Source: Candidatus Altimarinota bacterium | GTDB taxonomy: Bacteria; Patescibacteriota; Gracilibacteria; UBA4473 | Length of the DNA: 52,012 nt | Assembly: GCA_021734525.1 (NCBI GenBank) | Contig: JAIPIW010000004.1 | Span: 1 to 52,012 of the forward strand | Direction: 5' to 3' | In this document: positions 27,342-35,168 of the stretch, one piece after another | Numbering within the stretch: the first letter of the stretch is position 1 | Layout of the letters: the number at the start of each line of letters is the position of its first letter | Translations under genes and position numbers: made by a program | Notes under the pieces: model-generated | What the model saw: the letters and a program-made list of their open reading frames with translations, nothing else | Database searches by the model: none | What the model was told of the DNA's origin: nothing

Positions 27342-28605
27342 AAAGTTCTTCATGTTTTTTTTGGTGTTGGAAAGAAATCTTTTGTGCCAGATTATAGATT
27401 TCTATAAATCCAGCGGAAGCATTTTGATTAAAAGTTCCATTTTTATCAAAAGTAGCTAAGTTTTTATCCAGAAGAGAATACTTAGATTCAAGAGTTATTA
27501 TCTCGATGTTTCCCTTATAAAGTTTTACTTTTACAGTTCCAGACACCTTATTGTTTTGACTTTCTATGTAATATTTTAGGTGTTGCATGATAGGATCGTA
27601 CCATTTAGCAGTATAGGTTAAATAAGCCCATTTACTATCTATGAAGTTTTTCATTTCGTTTTCTTCTATGGTGGACACAAGCTGTTCCAAATTCTTATGA
27701 GCGGCAACTAAAATACTGGCAGCTGGTTGTTCATAGACACCCCTTACTTTTAAGCCAGTTATTCTGTCTTCGATCATATGTAGAATTCCTACTCCATGAG
27801 CTGCACCAATTGTATTAAGCTCTGAGATAATATCTATCAAGGATTTATTCTTATCATTGAGAGCAATAGGGATTCCTTTATAGAACTCAATTTTTATGAC
27901 CTGATTTCGGTAGCAAGCCTTTTCGGGGACAGTGCACCATTTAAGGATCCTTTCAATAATAGGAATCTTTTCGGTTTCTTCTATTTCGGCACCCTCTGAG
28001 GTATTACCCCAGATATTCTCGTCATGGGAGTAAGGAGATTCGTCATTTTGGGTAATAGGAATATTGTTCTTTTTGGCGTATTTTATTTGCTCATTTCTGC
28101 CCATAGACCATTCTCTCACAGGAGCAATGGTTTTTAGAGTGGGATTAAGCGTGGTAATGTAGCTTTCAAATCTAACCTGATCATTTCCTTTTCCCGTGCA
28201 GCCATGGGCAATAACTGGACAGTTATGTTCTTTAGCCATTTGAACGGCAATTTTGGCAATGATTACTCTTCCCAGAGGGCAACTGAGAGCATATCCTCCC
28301 TGATAATCTGCATTGGCTTTGATAGCTAAAGAAAGCAATTCATTAGCAAATTCTTCTTTGGCGTCATAGAGGATTATTTTCGTTGCTCCAAGGTCTGTGG
28401 CCTTTTTAAGAATTTCAGCAAAGTTATTATTTTTCTTTCCAAGATCAACAGTTAGGGTAATAACCTCGCATTGGTAGTGTTCCTGAATCCATTTCAGTAG
28501 AATACTGGAATCAAGTCCGCCGGAGTAAAGAAGAATACATTTCTTGAATTCTCCTTTATGAGCTTCATGTGAAGCGATTTTTTTATAATCGGTAGTAGTT
28601 TTCAT
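27337..28605 (-). CDS. argG: Argininosuccinate synthase
   Basis: Joins citrulline and aspartate with ATP to argininosuccinate, the penultimate step of arginine synthesis. The PP-loop YSGGLDSSILL is at about residues 27-37, with HGCTGKGNDQVRFE, APVREWSMGRNEQ and YSHDENIWGNTSEG following. At 422 residues it is of normal length. No argH or other arg gene is in the window. It is preceded by an Arg-codon leader peptide and an attenuator, so its transcription should respond to arginyl-tRNA charging. argS follows. Confidence 0.95.
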   Translation of the reverse strand: MKTTTDYKKIASHEAHKGEFKKCILLYSGGLDSSILLKWIQEHYQCEVITLTVDLGKKNNNFAEILKKATDLGATKIILYDAKEEFANELLSLAIKANADYQGGYALSCPLGRVIIAKIAVQMAKEHNCPVIAHGCTGKGNDQVRFESYITTLNPTLKTIAPVREWSMGRNEQIKYAKKNNIPITQNDESPYSHDENIWGNTSEGAEIEETEKIPIIERILKWCTVPEKACYRNQVIKIEFYKGIPIALNDKNKSLIDIISELNTIGAAHGVGILHMIEDRITGLKVRGVYEQPAASILVAAHKNLEQLVSTIEENEMKNFIDSKWAYLTYTAKWYDPIMQHLKYYIESQNNKVSGTVKVKLYKGNIEIITLESKYSLLDKNLATFDKNGTFNQNASAGFIEIYNLAQKISFQHQKKHEELW

Positions 28606-28628
28606 GATTTAGAGTTTTTAGAAAATAT

Positions 28629-28649
28629 CCCGCTCAAGATTCGAGCGGG
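28629..28649 (-). promoter_or_regulatory. Second leader hairpin upstream of argG
   Basis: CCCGCTC/GAGCGGG stem of 7 bp with 7-nt loop between the attenuator and the argG ATG. Its 3' arm repeats that of the attenuator (GAGCGGG), so the two stems can exchange partners. The following run is ATATTTTC, a poor T tract, so it is more likely a structural element than a terminator. Confidence 0.6.
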
Positions 28650-28655
28650 TCGTAT

Positions 28656-28683
28656 AAAAAAATCCCGCTCGGAGTTAAGCGGG
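28656..28683 (-). terminator. Attenuator (intrinsic terminator) in the argG leader
   Basis: On the minus strand CCCGCT/AGCGGG stem (28683-28664), then ATTTTTTT. The 5' arm together with TTA just before it (TTACCCGC, 28686-28679) is complementary to GCGGGTAA at the end of the leader-peptide gene (28720-28713). This makes terminator and antiterminator mutually exclusive. Confidence 0.85.
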
Positions 28684-28712
28684 TAAGTTATTAATTTTAT
28701 GATTCAAAAGTA

Positions 28713-28772
28713 TTACCCGCGTTGCGGGCGCCGACGAAGATTAATAATTACGTTAACTTTTGAATTCATCAT
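28713..28772 (-). CDS. Arginine-codon leader peptide of the argG attenuator
   Basis: The 19-codon frame encodes MMNSKVNVIINLRRRPQRG. Four Arg codons (CGT, CGG, CGC, CGC) lie just before the stop, three of them consecutive. The last two codons plus the stop form the GCGGGTAA antiterminator arm. A ribosome waiting at the Arg codons leaves that arm free to pair with the terminator's 5' arm. A ribosome that reaches the stop covers it and lets the terminator form. A further 10-bp inverted repeat (28756-28765 with 28702-28711) can enclose the Arg region when translation fails. The logic matches classical his/trp attenuation. Confidence 0.85.
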   Translation of the reverse strand: MMNSKVNVIINLRRRPQRG

Positions 28773-28777
28773 TAGGA

Positions 28778-28805
28778 AACTTAAGCAGGGAAATTCTTTT
28801 GTCAA
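28778..28805 (-). promoter_or_regulatory. Promoter of the argG leader transcript
   Basis: Consensus -35 TTGACA (28805-28800), 16-nt spacer, weak -10 TAAGTT (28783-28778). The predicted start site falls at or within a few nt of the leader-peptide ATGs, so the leader mRNA may be leaderless. Confidence 0.6.
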
Positions 28806-28823
28806 ATTTTTTTTAATTATCAC

Positions 28824-29156
28824 TTAAATTTTTAGTAGCTCTTCAATTACTTTATCAAAATAGAATTTTAATTCTCTTTCGGTAATAGTTTCTTTTTGGC
28901 TTTTGTGATAAATGCACAAAGGGACTATTAGATTTTTTTTCTTATACAAATAAAAATAGGACCGAAATCCTCCGGATTTCCCTTTTGGATAATCAGAGCT
29001 TTTAATTCTAACCTTATAAATTCCTTTTCCAATATGTACTTCGTTATCTAAATCCAGGATTTTAAATTTATCTAATAAATCATTTTTTACATTGGGGAAT
29101 TTTTTCTTTAATTTTTTTAGTTGTTTCTTAAATATATTTGTAAAAAATATTTTCAT
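28824..29156 (-). CDS. RelE/ParE-superfamily toxin
   Basis: This 110-residue basic protein resembles RelE-type mRNA interferases: N-terminal helices rich in Lys (FKKQLKKLKKKFP), a central GIYKVRIKSSD strand, then GGFRSYFYLYKKKNLIVPLCIYHKSQKE with the Arg and Lys positions typical of the family. The antitoxin-like gene lies 9 nt upstream. The gene ends just before the argG leader promoter. Confidence 0.75.
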   Translation of the reverse strand: MKIFFTNIFKKQLKKLKKKFPNVKNDLLDKFKILDLDNEVHIGKGIYKVRIKSSDYPKGKSGGFRSYFYLYKKKNLIVPLCIYHKSQKETITERELKFYFDKVIEELLKI

Positions 29157-29165
29157 ACTATTAGT

Positions 29166-29396
29166 TTAGATTTCCTTTAATTGTTCTTCTGCAGAAGGTA
29201 AATCACCTAAGTCGGTTTTATCTAGTAGTTTATTTAGTACTTCTATGGAATTGTCTAAAAAATTTTGCTTGGTAAGTAGGTAATATTTAATCAGAAAATT
29301 AAAAGTAGCAGTTCTATTACCCAGTCCTTCATATTCTTTGATTAAATCTAATTCTTGAGGAATTTTTTCGTTTACTTTCATAATGAGAGTTTTCAT
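29166..29396 (-). CDS. Antitoxin partner of the RelE-like toxin
   Basis: This 76-residue acidic protein precedes the toxin by 9 nt. The N-terminal KVNEKIPQELDLIKEYEGLGNRT stretch looks like a ribbon-helix-helix type DNA-binding fold; the acidic C-terminus would wrap the toxin. An alternative start is the ATG at codon 6 (MKVNEK). The assignment rests mainly on size and position. Confidence 0.6.
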   Translation of the reverse strand: MKTLIMKVNEKIPQELDLIKEYEGLGNRTATFNFLIKYYLLTKQNFLDNSIEVLNKLLDKTDLGDLPSAEEQLKEI

Positions 29397-29453
29397 GATT
29401 TTTTATTAAATCACCTTAATTATATATTTTTTATATAAATAAGGCAAATAAAA

Positions 29454-29477
29454 ATTATTCTAATCTTTTAGAATAAT
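29454..29477 (-). terminator. Terminator of the CaCA antiporter gene
   Basis: ATTATTCTA/TAGAATAAT stem of 9 bp overlapping the stop codon region. On the minus strand it is followed by TTTTTATTTG. Confidence 0.6.
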
Positions 29478-30556
29478 AATTCGGGAGAGGTTACTTTTAA
29501 TACAGTATAACACACATAGGCAAGATATAGCATAATAAAGAAATAACCAGTTTTCTTGTGAATCGTAAATCTATTAACTAAAAATATTAACAAAACAAGA
29601 ATAACACTTAAAAACAGGAAGATACTAGATGACCAAAGAGATCCTTTTTCTACGGTAAAATCCTTACCACTAAAAATAATCCAAATCAGCCAAGGGCATC
29701 CCAGACCAATGAGGATATTAAAAGTATTGCTTCCTAGGGCATTACTTACAGCCATATTCTTATACCCGTGACGAGCGGCAACAATGGAGGATAGTAAGTC
29801 TGGGACGGAAGTCCCTACGGCTAAAATTGTTAGGGCAATAATTGCTTCTGGAACATGTAGGCCTCGGGCTATAAAAACTCCTAAATCCACCATTATCCAA
29901 CTCAAAGCAGCGATATATACTAAGGAGAGAAGGAATGTTATAATATAACGATTTGGGTGTTTTTGAAGGTTGGGAAGAAGATAGGACAAAATTAGTAATA
30001 CAATTTTTCTTATTTGTCTCCACAGCCAATTATTTTTTGAAGATTGTTCCTCGGTAGTTTTTTCTGGTGAAGAAAAAGCAGCATCATTGGTAGGTACCCA
30101 TTTTTTCCAATTCATTAAAACCCAAAGGTAGAGACCATAGACTATGACATACAAGAGGGCTTCATTTTGGGTAATTGTTCCATCTGAAAAAGTAAATAAC
30201 AAAACGATTAGGGAAATTATATAAAATCCTAGATCACGAATAATTATCCGCCAACTTAGAATTGCTTTAGCCACTAAAGCAGAGGCACCGATAATAACTA
30301 AAAGGTTAAAGAGTGCAGATCCGACAATTGTCCCTACACCGACACTCTCTGCACCCACCTTGAAGAGTGCAATAATAGCGGTAAAGAATTCTGGAGCACT
30401 AGATCCTGCAGCCATTAAGGTTGCTCCGGCTACATCATCTGGAATATTTAGTTTTTTTCCAATAGAAGCTAAACTTTCTATGAAATATTTATCACATATT
30501 TCGGACATAACATAGAAAATCAAAACAAGAAGAACAAAGGCTAGGGTAATAATCAT
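29468..30556 (-). CDS. CaCA-family Na+/Ca2+ (cation) antiporter
   Basis: Membrane antiporter of 362 residues with about ten TM helices arranged as two inverted repeats, each with an alpha motif: GATLMAAGSSAPEFFTAIIALF near residue 44, and LTILAVGTSVPDLLSSIVA with SNALGSNTFNILIGLG in the second half. A charged cytoplasmic loop (about 155-190) separates the halves. The YrbG-like group exchanges Na+ or K+ for Ca2+. Three tRNA-rich non-coding segments begin 45 nt upstream. Confidence 0.9.
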   Translation of the reverse strand: MIITLAFVLLVLIFYVMSEICDKYFIESLASIGKKLNIPDDVAGATLMAAGSSAPEFFTAIIALFKVGAESVGVGTIVGSALFNLLVIIGASALVAKAILSWRIIIRDLGFYIISLIVLLFTFSDGTITQNEALLYVIVYGLYLWVLMNWKKWVPTNDAAFSSPEKTTEEQSSKNNWLWRQIRKIVLLILSYLLPNLQKHPNRYIITFLLSLVYIAALSWIMVDLGVFIARGLHVPEAIIALTILAVGTSVPDLLSSIVAARHGYKNMAVSNALGSNTFNILIGLGCPWLIWIIFSGKDFTVEKGSLWSSSIFLFLSVILVLLIFLVNRFTIHKKTGYFFIMLYLAYVCYTVLKVTSPELLF

Positions 30557-30600
30557 TAGAAGTGATAAGTTTGTGACAATAAAGGTATCATGAATATTAA

Positions 30601-30688
30601 TGGTGCTCGGGGCGGGACTTGAACCCGCACGTCCTTAAAGGGACAAAGGATTTTAAGTCCTTCGTGTCTACCATTCCACCACCCGAGC
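30601..30688 (-). tRNA. tRNA-Leu (anticodon UAA)
   Basis: 88 nt including an encoded CCA. The acceptor is GCTCGGG/CCCGAGC, the anticodon loop CTTAAAA between AAGGA and TCCTT gives UAA, a long variable arm fits a class II tRNA, and the T-loop is GGTTCAAGTCC. Confidence 0.95.
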
Positions 30689-30707
30689 AAATAAGGACTA
30701 GTTAATT

Positions 30708-30782
30708 TGGAGGCGCCACCCGGAATCGAACCGGGGTAAAAGGCTTTGCAGGCCTCTGCGTCAGCCACTCCGCCATGGCGCC
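30708..30782 (-). tRNA. tRNA-Cys (anticodon GCA)
   Basis: 75 nt including encoded CCA. The acceptor is GGCGCC, the anticodon loop CTGCAAA gives GCA, and the T-arm is CCGGTTCGATTCCGG. It lies 19 nt upstream of tRNA-Leu(UAA) and is probably co-transcribed with it. Confidence 0.95.
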
Positions 30783-30858
30783 GGATTTTTAAAAAGCGTG
30801 GGAAGTTTATGTTTCTTAGGCCTTTTTGTCTAGTTCAAAAAGTGATAGGTTATTTTCG

Positions 30859-31311
30859 ATGAAAATAAGATTATTTTTCTTTGGTAAACAAACGGAAATC
30901 ACTGAACGAGAACAGGAACTTATTAAAAGAATTGGTTTTCGGTCTCAGATAGAAGTGGTAGCCATTCCTCAAGCTGGTATTAAAGAAGACAAGAAGTGTA
31001 AAGAAAAAGAAGCAGAGAAATTATTAGAGAAAATAGATAACAAGGATTTTGTTATTGCTTTGGATGAAAAAGGAATAGAAATAGATTCTTTATCTTTCTC
31101 TAAAAAACTAAAAGATTATTTAGTGGAGCAGGGGACGGTTAATCTAGTCATTGGGGGAGCTTATGGTTTAGATCAGAAAATCATAGATAGAGCTAATCGA
31201 AATCTTTCTTTAGGAAAGATGACTTGGACTAGAGACTTAGCTCGTCTAATGACTCTAGAACAGCTTTATAGAGCTTTAGAGATAGATGGAGGAGGGAATT
31301 TTCATAAGTGA
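30859..31311 (+). CDS. rlmH: 23S rRNA (pseudouridine1915-N3)-methyltransferase RlmH
   Basis: SPOUT-class methyltransferase acting on helix 69 of 23S rRNA. The trefoil-knot signatures are present: FVIALDEKG, LVIGGAYGLD and the C-terminal LSLGKMTWTRDLARLMTLEQLYRALEI. The ATG at 30859 (MKIRLFFFG) fits the family's start; an upstream in-frame ATG at 30826 would add 11 atypical residues. It ends with TGA. Confidence 0.93.
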   Translation: MKIRLFFFGKQTEITEREQELIKRIGFRSQIEVVAIPQAGIKEDKKCKEKEAEKLLEKIDNKDFVIALDEKGIEIDSLSFSKKLKDYLVEQGTVNLVIGGAYGLDQKIIDRANRNLSLGKMTWTRDLARLMTLEQLYRALEIDGGGNFHK

Positions 31312-31317
31312 CCCATA

Positions 31318-31345
31318 TTGACTTTTATTAAAAAATGTATATTTA
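31318..31345 (+). promoter_or_regulatory. Promoter of the 31390 small gene
   Basis: TTGACT (31318-31323), 16-nt spacer, TATTTA (31340-31345). It overlaps the end of rlmH by a few bases downstream. Confidence 0.5.
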
Positions 31346-31389
31346 AGAGTAAACTGTTCTTTTTAACTTTATGATGAAAGGGATATATC

Positions 31390-31521
31390 GTGAGATATCT
31401 GATGGCTGTTGTTGTAATATTGTTAACGTTTGCAGATTGTGATAATGCTGTAAAAGATAAGGTAATATTTGAAAAAGAGGTGGTGTATCAAGGTATATAT
31501 CCATCTTCCCCTGTAGAATAG
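31390..31521 (+). CDS. 43-residue small membrane or lipoprotein-like peptide (GTG start)
   Basis: The frame encodes a hydrophobic N-terminal stretch (VRYLMAVVVILLTFADC), then a short polar tail ending PSSPVE. The Cys after the hydrophobic run recalls a lipobox, but Asp at -1 is not permitted, so lipidation is doubtful. GGGA lies 6 nt before the GTG. The start is inside a GATAT/ATATC hairpin. The gene has its own promoter and a terminator hairpin, like the three small genes near 41-42 kb. Confidence 0.45.
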   Translation: MRYLMAVVVILLTFADCDNAVKDKVIFEKEVVYQGIYPSSPVE

Positions 31522-31570
31522 ATGATGAGGTTAGTTTTAATCCTCATTATCTAAATTGTAGAGCAGTTCG

Positions 31571-31597
31571 GGCGACTTTAATCGGTCGCCTATTTTT
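31571..31597 (+). terminator. Intrinsic terminator after the 31390 small gene
   Basis: GGCGAC/GTCGCC stem followed by TATTTTTTT on the plus strand. The T tract overlaps the end of the convergent prfB. A second hairpin (GATGAGG/CCTCATT) lies just after the small gene's stop. Confidence 0.75.
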
Positions 31598-32663
31598 TTA
31601 AGAAAGCTTCTATAAAGATTTCTATATCTCCATCAAAGACCTTATCAGGATTATTATGTTCTGTATTTGTACGATGATCCTTCACTAGCTTGTATGGTTG
31701 GAGAGTATAAGTTCTAATTTGCGAACCAAAAGAGTTTTCCATGAGTTCACCACGTAACTCTTCGAGTTTTTCGGCTTGTTGTTCTAGTTTTAATTGTAAT
31801 AAACGAGATTTCAAAACTTTCATAGCACTCTGTTTATTTTGTAGTTGAGATTTTTCATTTTGACAGGTAACCACAATATCTAGGGGTAGGTAGGTAATAC
31901 GTACCGCACTATCTGTGGTATTTACACTTTGACCTCCGCAACCAGAAGCACGGAAAACATCTACTCTGAGGTCTGTTTCTGCTATCTCTAATTCAGTATC
32001 ATCTTCCACTTCTGGTAGAATTTCTACTCTAGCAAAAGATGTTTGCCGGAGGTTTTTAGCATTAAAAGGGGAGAGGCGGATAAGACGATGGACCCCATGT
32101 TCTGATTTCATCATTCCGTAAGCCATTGGGCCAGAGATTTCTATCGTGGCGGATTTTAGACCAGATTCAGAAGGGGACTCATCTAGGATTTGGGTTTTCC
32201 AGCCTTTATTTTCTACAAAGCGTAAATACATTCTTTCTAATATCTGTGTAAAGTCTTCTGCATCTTGTCCACCATTACCAACGTGTAGGGAAAGAATAAC
32301 GTTACCATGATCATATGGCCCAGAGAGTAATAATTCAGTTTCTCCTTGAATAAATTTTTTGTTCAAGAAATCTATTTCTTTTTCTAATTCACTTAGTTCT
32401 TGGTCACTAGCAATTTCTATTAGCTCTGGGATATCTGAGAGAGAATTAGCCACTTCCTCCCAATTTTTAATGAATGTTTCTAGATGAGAAGCTTTTTGTG
32501 ATACCTTTTGTGCCTTATCTGAATCATCCCAGAAGCCACTTTCTTCCATTTGTGCTTGTAGCTCTTTGAGTTTTTGGCGTTTGCTATCTAAGTTTAAAGT
32601 AGATTTTATACTTTGAAATTTTTCTTGGAGTTCTTTAGTAATATCTAAAAGGTCTTTTTTCAT
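31590..32663 (-). CDS. prfB: Peptide chain release factor 2
   Basis: Terminates translation at UGA and UAA. The 357-residue protein has the stop-codon-recognition tripeptide SPF (in RLSPFNAKN) and the catalytic GGQ (ASGCGGQSVNTTDSAVR). It is a single uninterrupted frame, so it lacks the programmed +1 frameshift that autoregulates many prfB genes. Its presence shows that UGA is a stop codon here. It lies downstream of ftsZ, separated by a terminator. Confidence 0.96.
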   Translation of the reverse strand: MKKDLLDITKELQEKFQSIKSTLNLDSKRQKLKELQAQMEESGFWDDSDKAQKVSQKASHLETFIKNWEEVANSLSDIPELIEIASDQELSELEKEIDFLNKKFIQGETELLLSGPYDHGNVILSLHVGNGGQDAEDFTQILERMYLRFVENKGWKTQILDESPSESGLKSATIEISGPMAYGMMKSEHGVHRLIRLSPFNAKNLRQTSFARVEILPEVEDDTELEIAETDLRVDVFRASGCGGQSVNTTDSAVRITYLPLDIVVTCQNEKSQLQNKQSAMKVLKSRLLQLKLEQQAEKLEELRGELMENSFGSQIRTYTLQPYKLVKDHRTNTEHNNPDKVFDGDIEIFIEAFLKK

Positions 32664-32695
32664 TATTCTAATTTTAGAGAATAGTTTTTAATTTT

Positions 32696-32725
32696 AAAAG
32701 AAGCACCCTTAAAGGCGCTTCTTTT
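32696..32725 (-). terminator. Terminator after ftsZ
   Basis: AAAAGAAGC/GCTTCTTTT stem of 9 bp with a 12-nt loop between ftsZ and prfB. The stem's own T-rich arm acts as the T tract on the minus strand. Confidence 0.7.
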
Positions 32726-32742
32726 AGTTTTGTTATTAATTA

Positions 32743-33879
32743 TCAACGTAGTTTCTTTCGCAAGAAAGCAGGAGTCTCTAAATCATTTACTTCTTCCCTT
32801 TCTCCGCCAATGGAGAAAGCCTGACGCATTAGAGAGGCATGTCCTGGTTTCTTTTTGTCAGTTTCAGAAAATCCAGTAGCAATTACGGTAATTTTCATTT
32901 CTCCGGTGTAGTTTTCGTTGATTACGGCACCAAAGATGATGTTGGCATCTGGGTCGGCAGCTTCGGTAATTACCTTAGCAGCTTCATCTACTTCGTACAT
33001 AGAAAGATCATCTCCGCCAGTAACATTAAATAGAATTCCTTTAGCACCTCTAATTGACTGATCTAGTAACGGAGATTCAATAGCAGCTTTAGCAGCATCT
33101 GTGGCTCTGTTTTCTCCAGCACCGTAACCAATACCCATTAGAGAAGTACCAGCTTCTTTCATAATGGTTCTGACGTCAGCAAAGTCCACGTTAATTAGTC
33201 CGTGGAGAGTAATTAAGTCGGCAATACCTTGAACTCCTTGTCTCAATACCTCGTCTACTACAGAGAAGGCATCTGTTAGAGGAGTTTTACGATCAATAAT
33301 AGAAAGGATTCTGTCGTTAGGAATGGTAATTAGGGTATCAACATTTCTTTTTAGTTCTTCAAAACCAGCTTCGGCTTTCTTCATTCGTTGGGCACCTTCA
33401 AAGGAGAAAGGCTTAGTAACTACAGCCACTGTCAAAGCACCAAGTTCCTTGGCAACACTAGCGACAATAGGAGCTGCTCCAGTACCTGTTCCTCCCCCAA
33501 GACCACAAGTAATGAAGACCATGTCTGCTCCCTTAAGAGATAGTTTTATTTCATCAAGAGATTCTTCAGCAGAACTTTTACCAATTTCTGGATTAGATCC
33601 AGCCCCCAACCCTCGTGTTGCATCTCGTCCAATGTGGACTTTAGCTTCGGCTTTATTGTGGTATAGAGCTTGGGCATCCGTGTTGATAGAAATAAAATCA
33701 ACATTAGCAAAATCAGAAGAGATCATGCGGTTGATAGCATTGTTACCCCCTCCACCAATACCAACTACCTTGATAGTAGCTACAGGAGATATCTCAGGGG
33801 TATTTTCCTGAGATTGAGAACGAACTTCCGTTCTTGCTTCTTTCTGGATATCGACAGCCGATTGTAGGAGGTCTTTCAT
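32743..33879 (-). CDS. ftsZ: Cell division protein FtsZ
   Basis: Tubulin-like GTPase that assembles the division ring. The GTP-binding motifs are [13 protein letters not shown] and [10 protein letters not shown]; the catalytic T7 loop [11 protein letters not shown] is present. The C-terminus ends PAFLRKKLR, matching the conserved tail peptide that binds FtsA. Length is 378 residues. ftsA lies directly upstream, with palindrome copy 5 between them. Confidence 0.97.
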   Translation of the reverse strand: MKDLLQSAVDIQKEARTEVRSQSQENTPEISPVATIKVVGIGGGGNNAINRMISSDFANVDFISINTDAQALYHNKAEAKVHIGRDATRGLGAGSNPEIGKSSAEESLDEIKLSLKGADMVFITCGLGGGTGTGAAPIVASVAKELGALTVAVVTKPFSFEGAQRMKKAEAGFEELKRNVDTLITIPNDRILSIIDRKTPLTDAFSVVDEVLRQGVQGIADLITLHGLINVDFADVRTIMKEAGTSLMGIGYGAGENRATDAAKAAIESPLLDQSIRGAKGILFNVTGGDDLSMYEVDEAAKVITEAADPDANIIFGAVINENYTGEMKITVIATGFSETDKKKPGHASLMRQAFSIGGEREEVNDLETPAFLRKKLR

Positions 33880-33922
33880 GGGAAAGGGTGGGTTAAGAGG
33901 GAAAAATTTAAGGGGTCAATTT

Positions 33923-33940
33923 ATTATATTATAATATGCT
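33923..33940. repeat. Dispersed AT palindrome, degenerate copy 5 (ftsA-ftsZ junction)
   Basis: ATTATATTATAATATGCT, two mismatches from the 18-bp consensus, overlapping the ftsA stop codon and 44 nt upstream of the ftsZ start. Confidence 0.65.
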
Positions 33941-35168
33941 AAGGAATTAGCTTCTTAAAGAACTTAGGTAAAGAACCAAAAATCTTTTTGAAATCAAAAT
34001 CTAAGAAATTATTAGTAGTTCCATAACGATGACCAAAATGTAGTAAGCCAATAGCATTAGCAAAACTAGGATCATCTACACGATCTACCAAACCTTCTAT
34101 ATCTCTTGGAAAACCAAGTTGGACCGGAAGTTGTAATGAGTCTCGGGCTAGATCTACTACGCCAGGAATCTTTACCGATCCACCACAAAGAACAGCACCT
34201 GCTGGCAACATGCCATCTCGGCCAATATTCATTAGCTCTTCTCTGACCATACTAAAGATTTCGTGGTAACGAGCTTCAATAATAGTGGCCACTTGTTTTT
34301 TAGAGACAACGTGAGCATCTGTCTTAGAAATTTGAGATAAATCTATTTCTTCGCGATCACTAATGTCTTTAGGTAAACAAGTACCATATTCTATTTTTAC
34401 TTTTTCTGCAGTGTCGATAGCGCATCGCAGTCCAATGGCTAAGTCGTTAGTAACATGTTCTCCACCAATAGGAATTACTGAAGAGTAGAGGACAGTACCT
34501 TCTTCAAAAACAGCAATGTTGGTGGAACCAGAAGCAATTTCAATAAGAACTACTCCCAATTCTTTTTGTTTCTTGTCGAGTACTGCTTCGCTACAAGCTA
34601 AACTTGAAGGAACTATTTCTTCGGTATCTACACCAGTTTCATATAAACATTTTTCTAGGTTCTTAATAGCTGATGTGTGTCCGGCAATGATATGAGCTTC
34701 TACTTCTAATCTAATTCCAGACATTCCTACTGGGTATTTAATTCCGTGCTGAGAATCAATGGAAAAACTCTTAGGGATAATTCGTAATATTTCTCTATTA
34801 GCAGGAAGAGAAACTGCTTTAGCAGCATCTAAAACTCGATCAACATCTTCTTCTCTAATTTCTGATCCAGATCCGTTTATGGCTATTACTCCTTTAGAGT
34901 TATAAGTTTCTACATGTGGTCCGGAAAAACCAACGAATACTCGGTGAATAGGTTCTCCACTCATTCTCTCTGCGTCTTCTAAGCTAGTGGTGATATTAGA
35001 AATAGCTTCATCAATATCAGTAACTAGTCCTTTACGTATTCCTCCAGAAGGGGAAATACCAGCTCCGATGATATTTATAAGGTTTTTCTTGTCTTCGACT
35101 AGACCTACAATAGTTCGGATCTTGGATGACCCGATATCTAGGGAAACGATTGTTTTTTGGTTACTCAT
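33939..35168 (-). CDS. ftsA: Cell division protein FtsA
   Basis: Actin-like protein that anchors FtsZ to the membrane. It has 409 residues from the ATG at 35168 (MSNQKTIVSLDIGSSKIRTIVG). The phosphate-1 motif LDIGSSKIRT, the FVGFSGPHVETYNSKG 1C-domain segment, the VLIEIASGSTNIAVF phosphate-2 loop and AVLCGGSVKIPG are visible. The C-terminal FKKIFGSLPKFFKKLI is an amphipathic membrane-targeting helix. The frame extends upstream to 35363, but those 65 residues are unlike the family. Confidence 0.94.
   Translation of the reverse strand: MSNQKTIVSLDIGSSKIRTIVGLVEDKKNLINIIGAGISPSGGIRKGLVTDIDEAISNITTSLEDAERMSGEPIHRVFVGFSGPHVETYNSKGVIAINGSGSEIREEDVDRVLDAAKAVSLPANREILRIIPKSFSIDSQHGIKYPVGMSGIRLEVEAHIIAGHTSAIKNLEKCLYETGVDTEEIVPSSLACSEAVLDKKQKELGVVLIEIASGSTNIAVFEEGTVLYSSVIPIGGEHVTNDLAIGLRCAIDTAEKVKIEYGTCLPKDISDREEIDLSQISKTDAHVVSKKQVATIIEARYHEIFSMVREELMNIGRDGMLPAGAVLCGGSVKIPGVVDLARDSLQLPVQLGFPRDIEGLVDRVDDPSFANAIGLLHFGHRYGTTNNFLDFDFKKIFGSLPKFFKKLIP

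Noticed and set aside
30556-30768. 70-codon minus-strand frame
   Set aside because: It runs through tRNA-Leu and tRNA-Cys, so it is not a protein gene.
31370-31600. Possible 6S or other known housekeeping RNA
   Set aside because: The hairpins do not match 6S, SRP, RNase P or tmRNA features that I can recognise; kept as a small gene with terminators instead.
33323-33811. 162-codon plus-strand frame
   Set aside because: Antisense to the highly conserved GTP-binding region of ftsZ; no start or promoter context.
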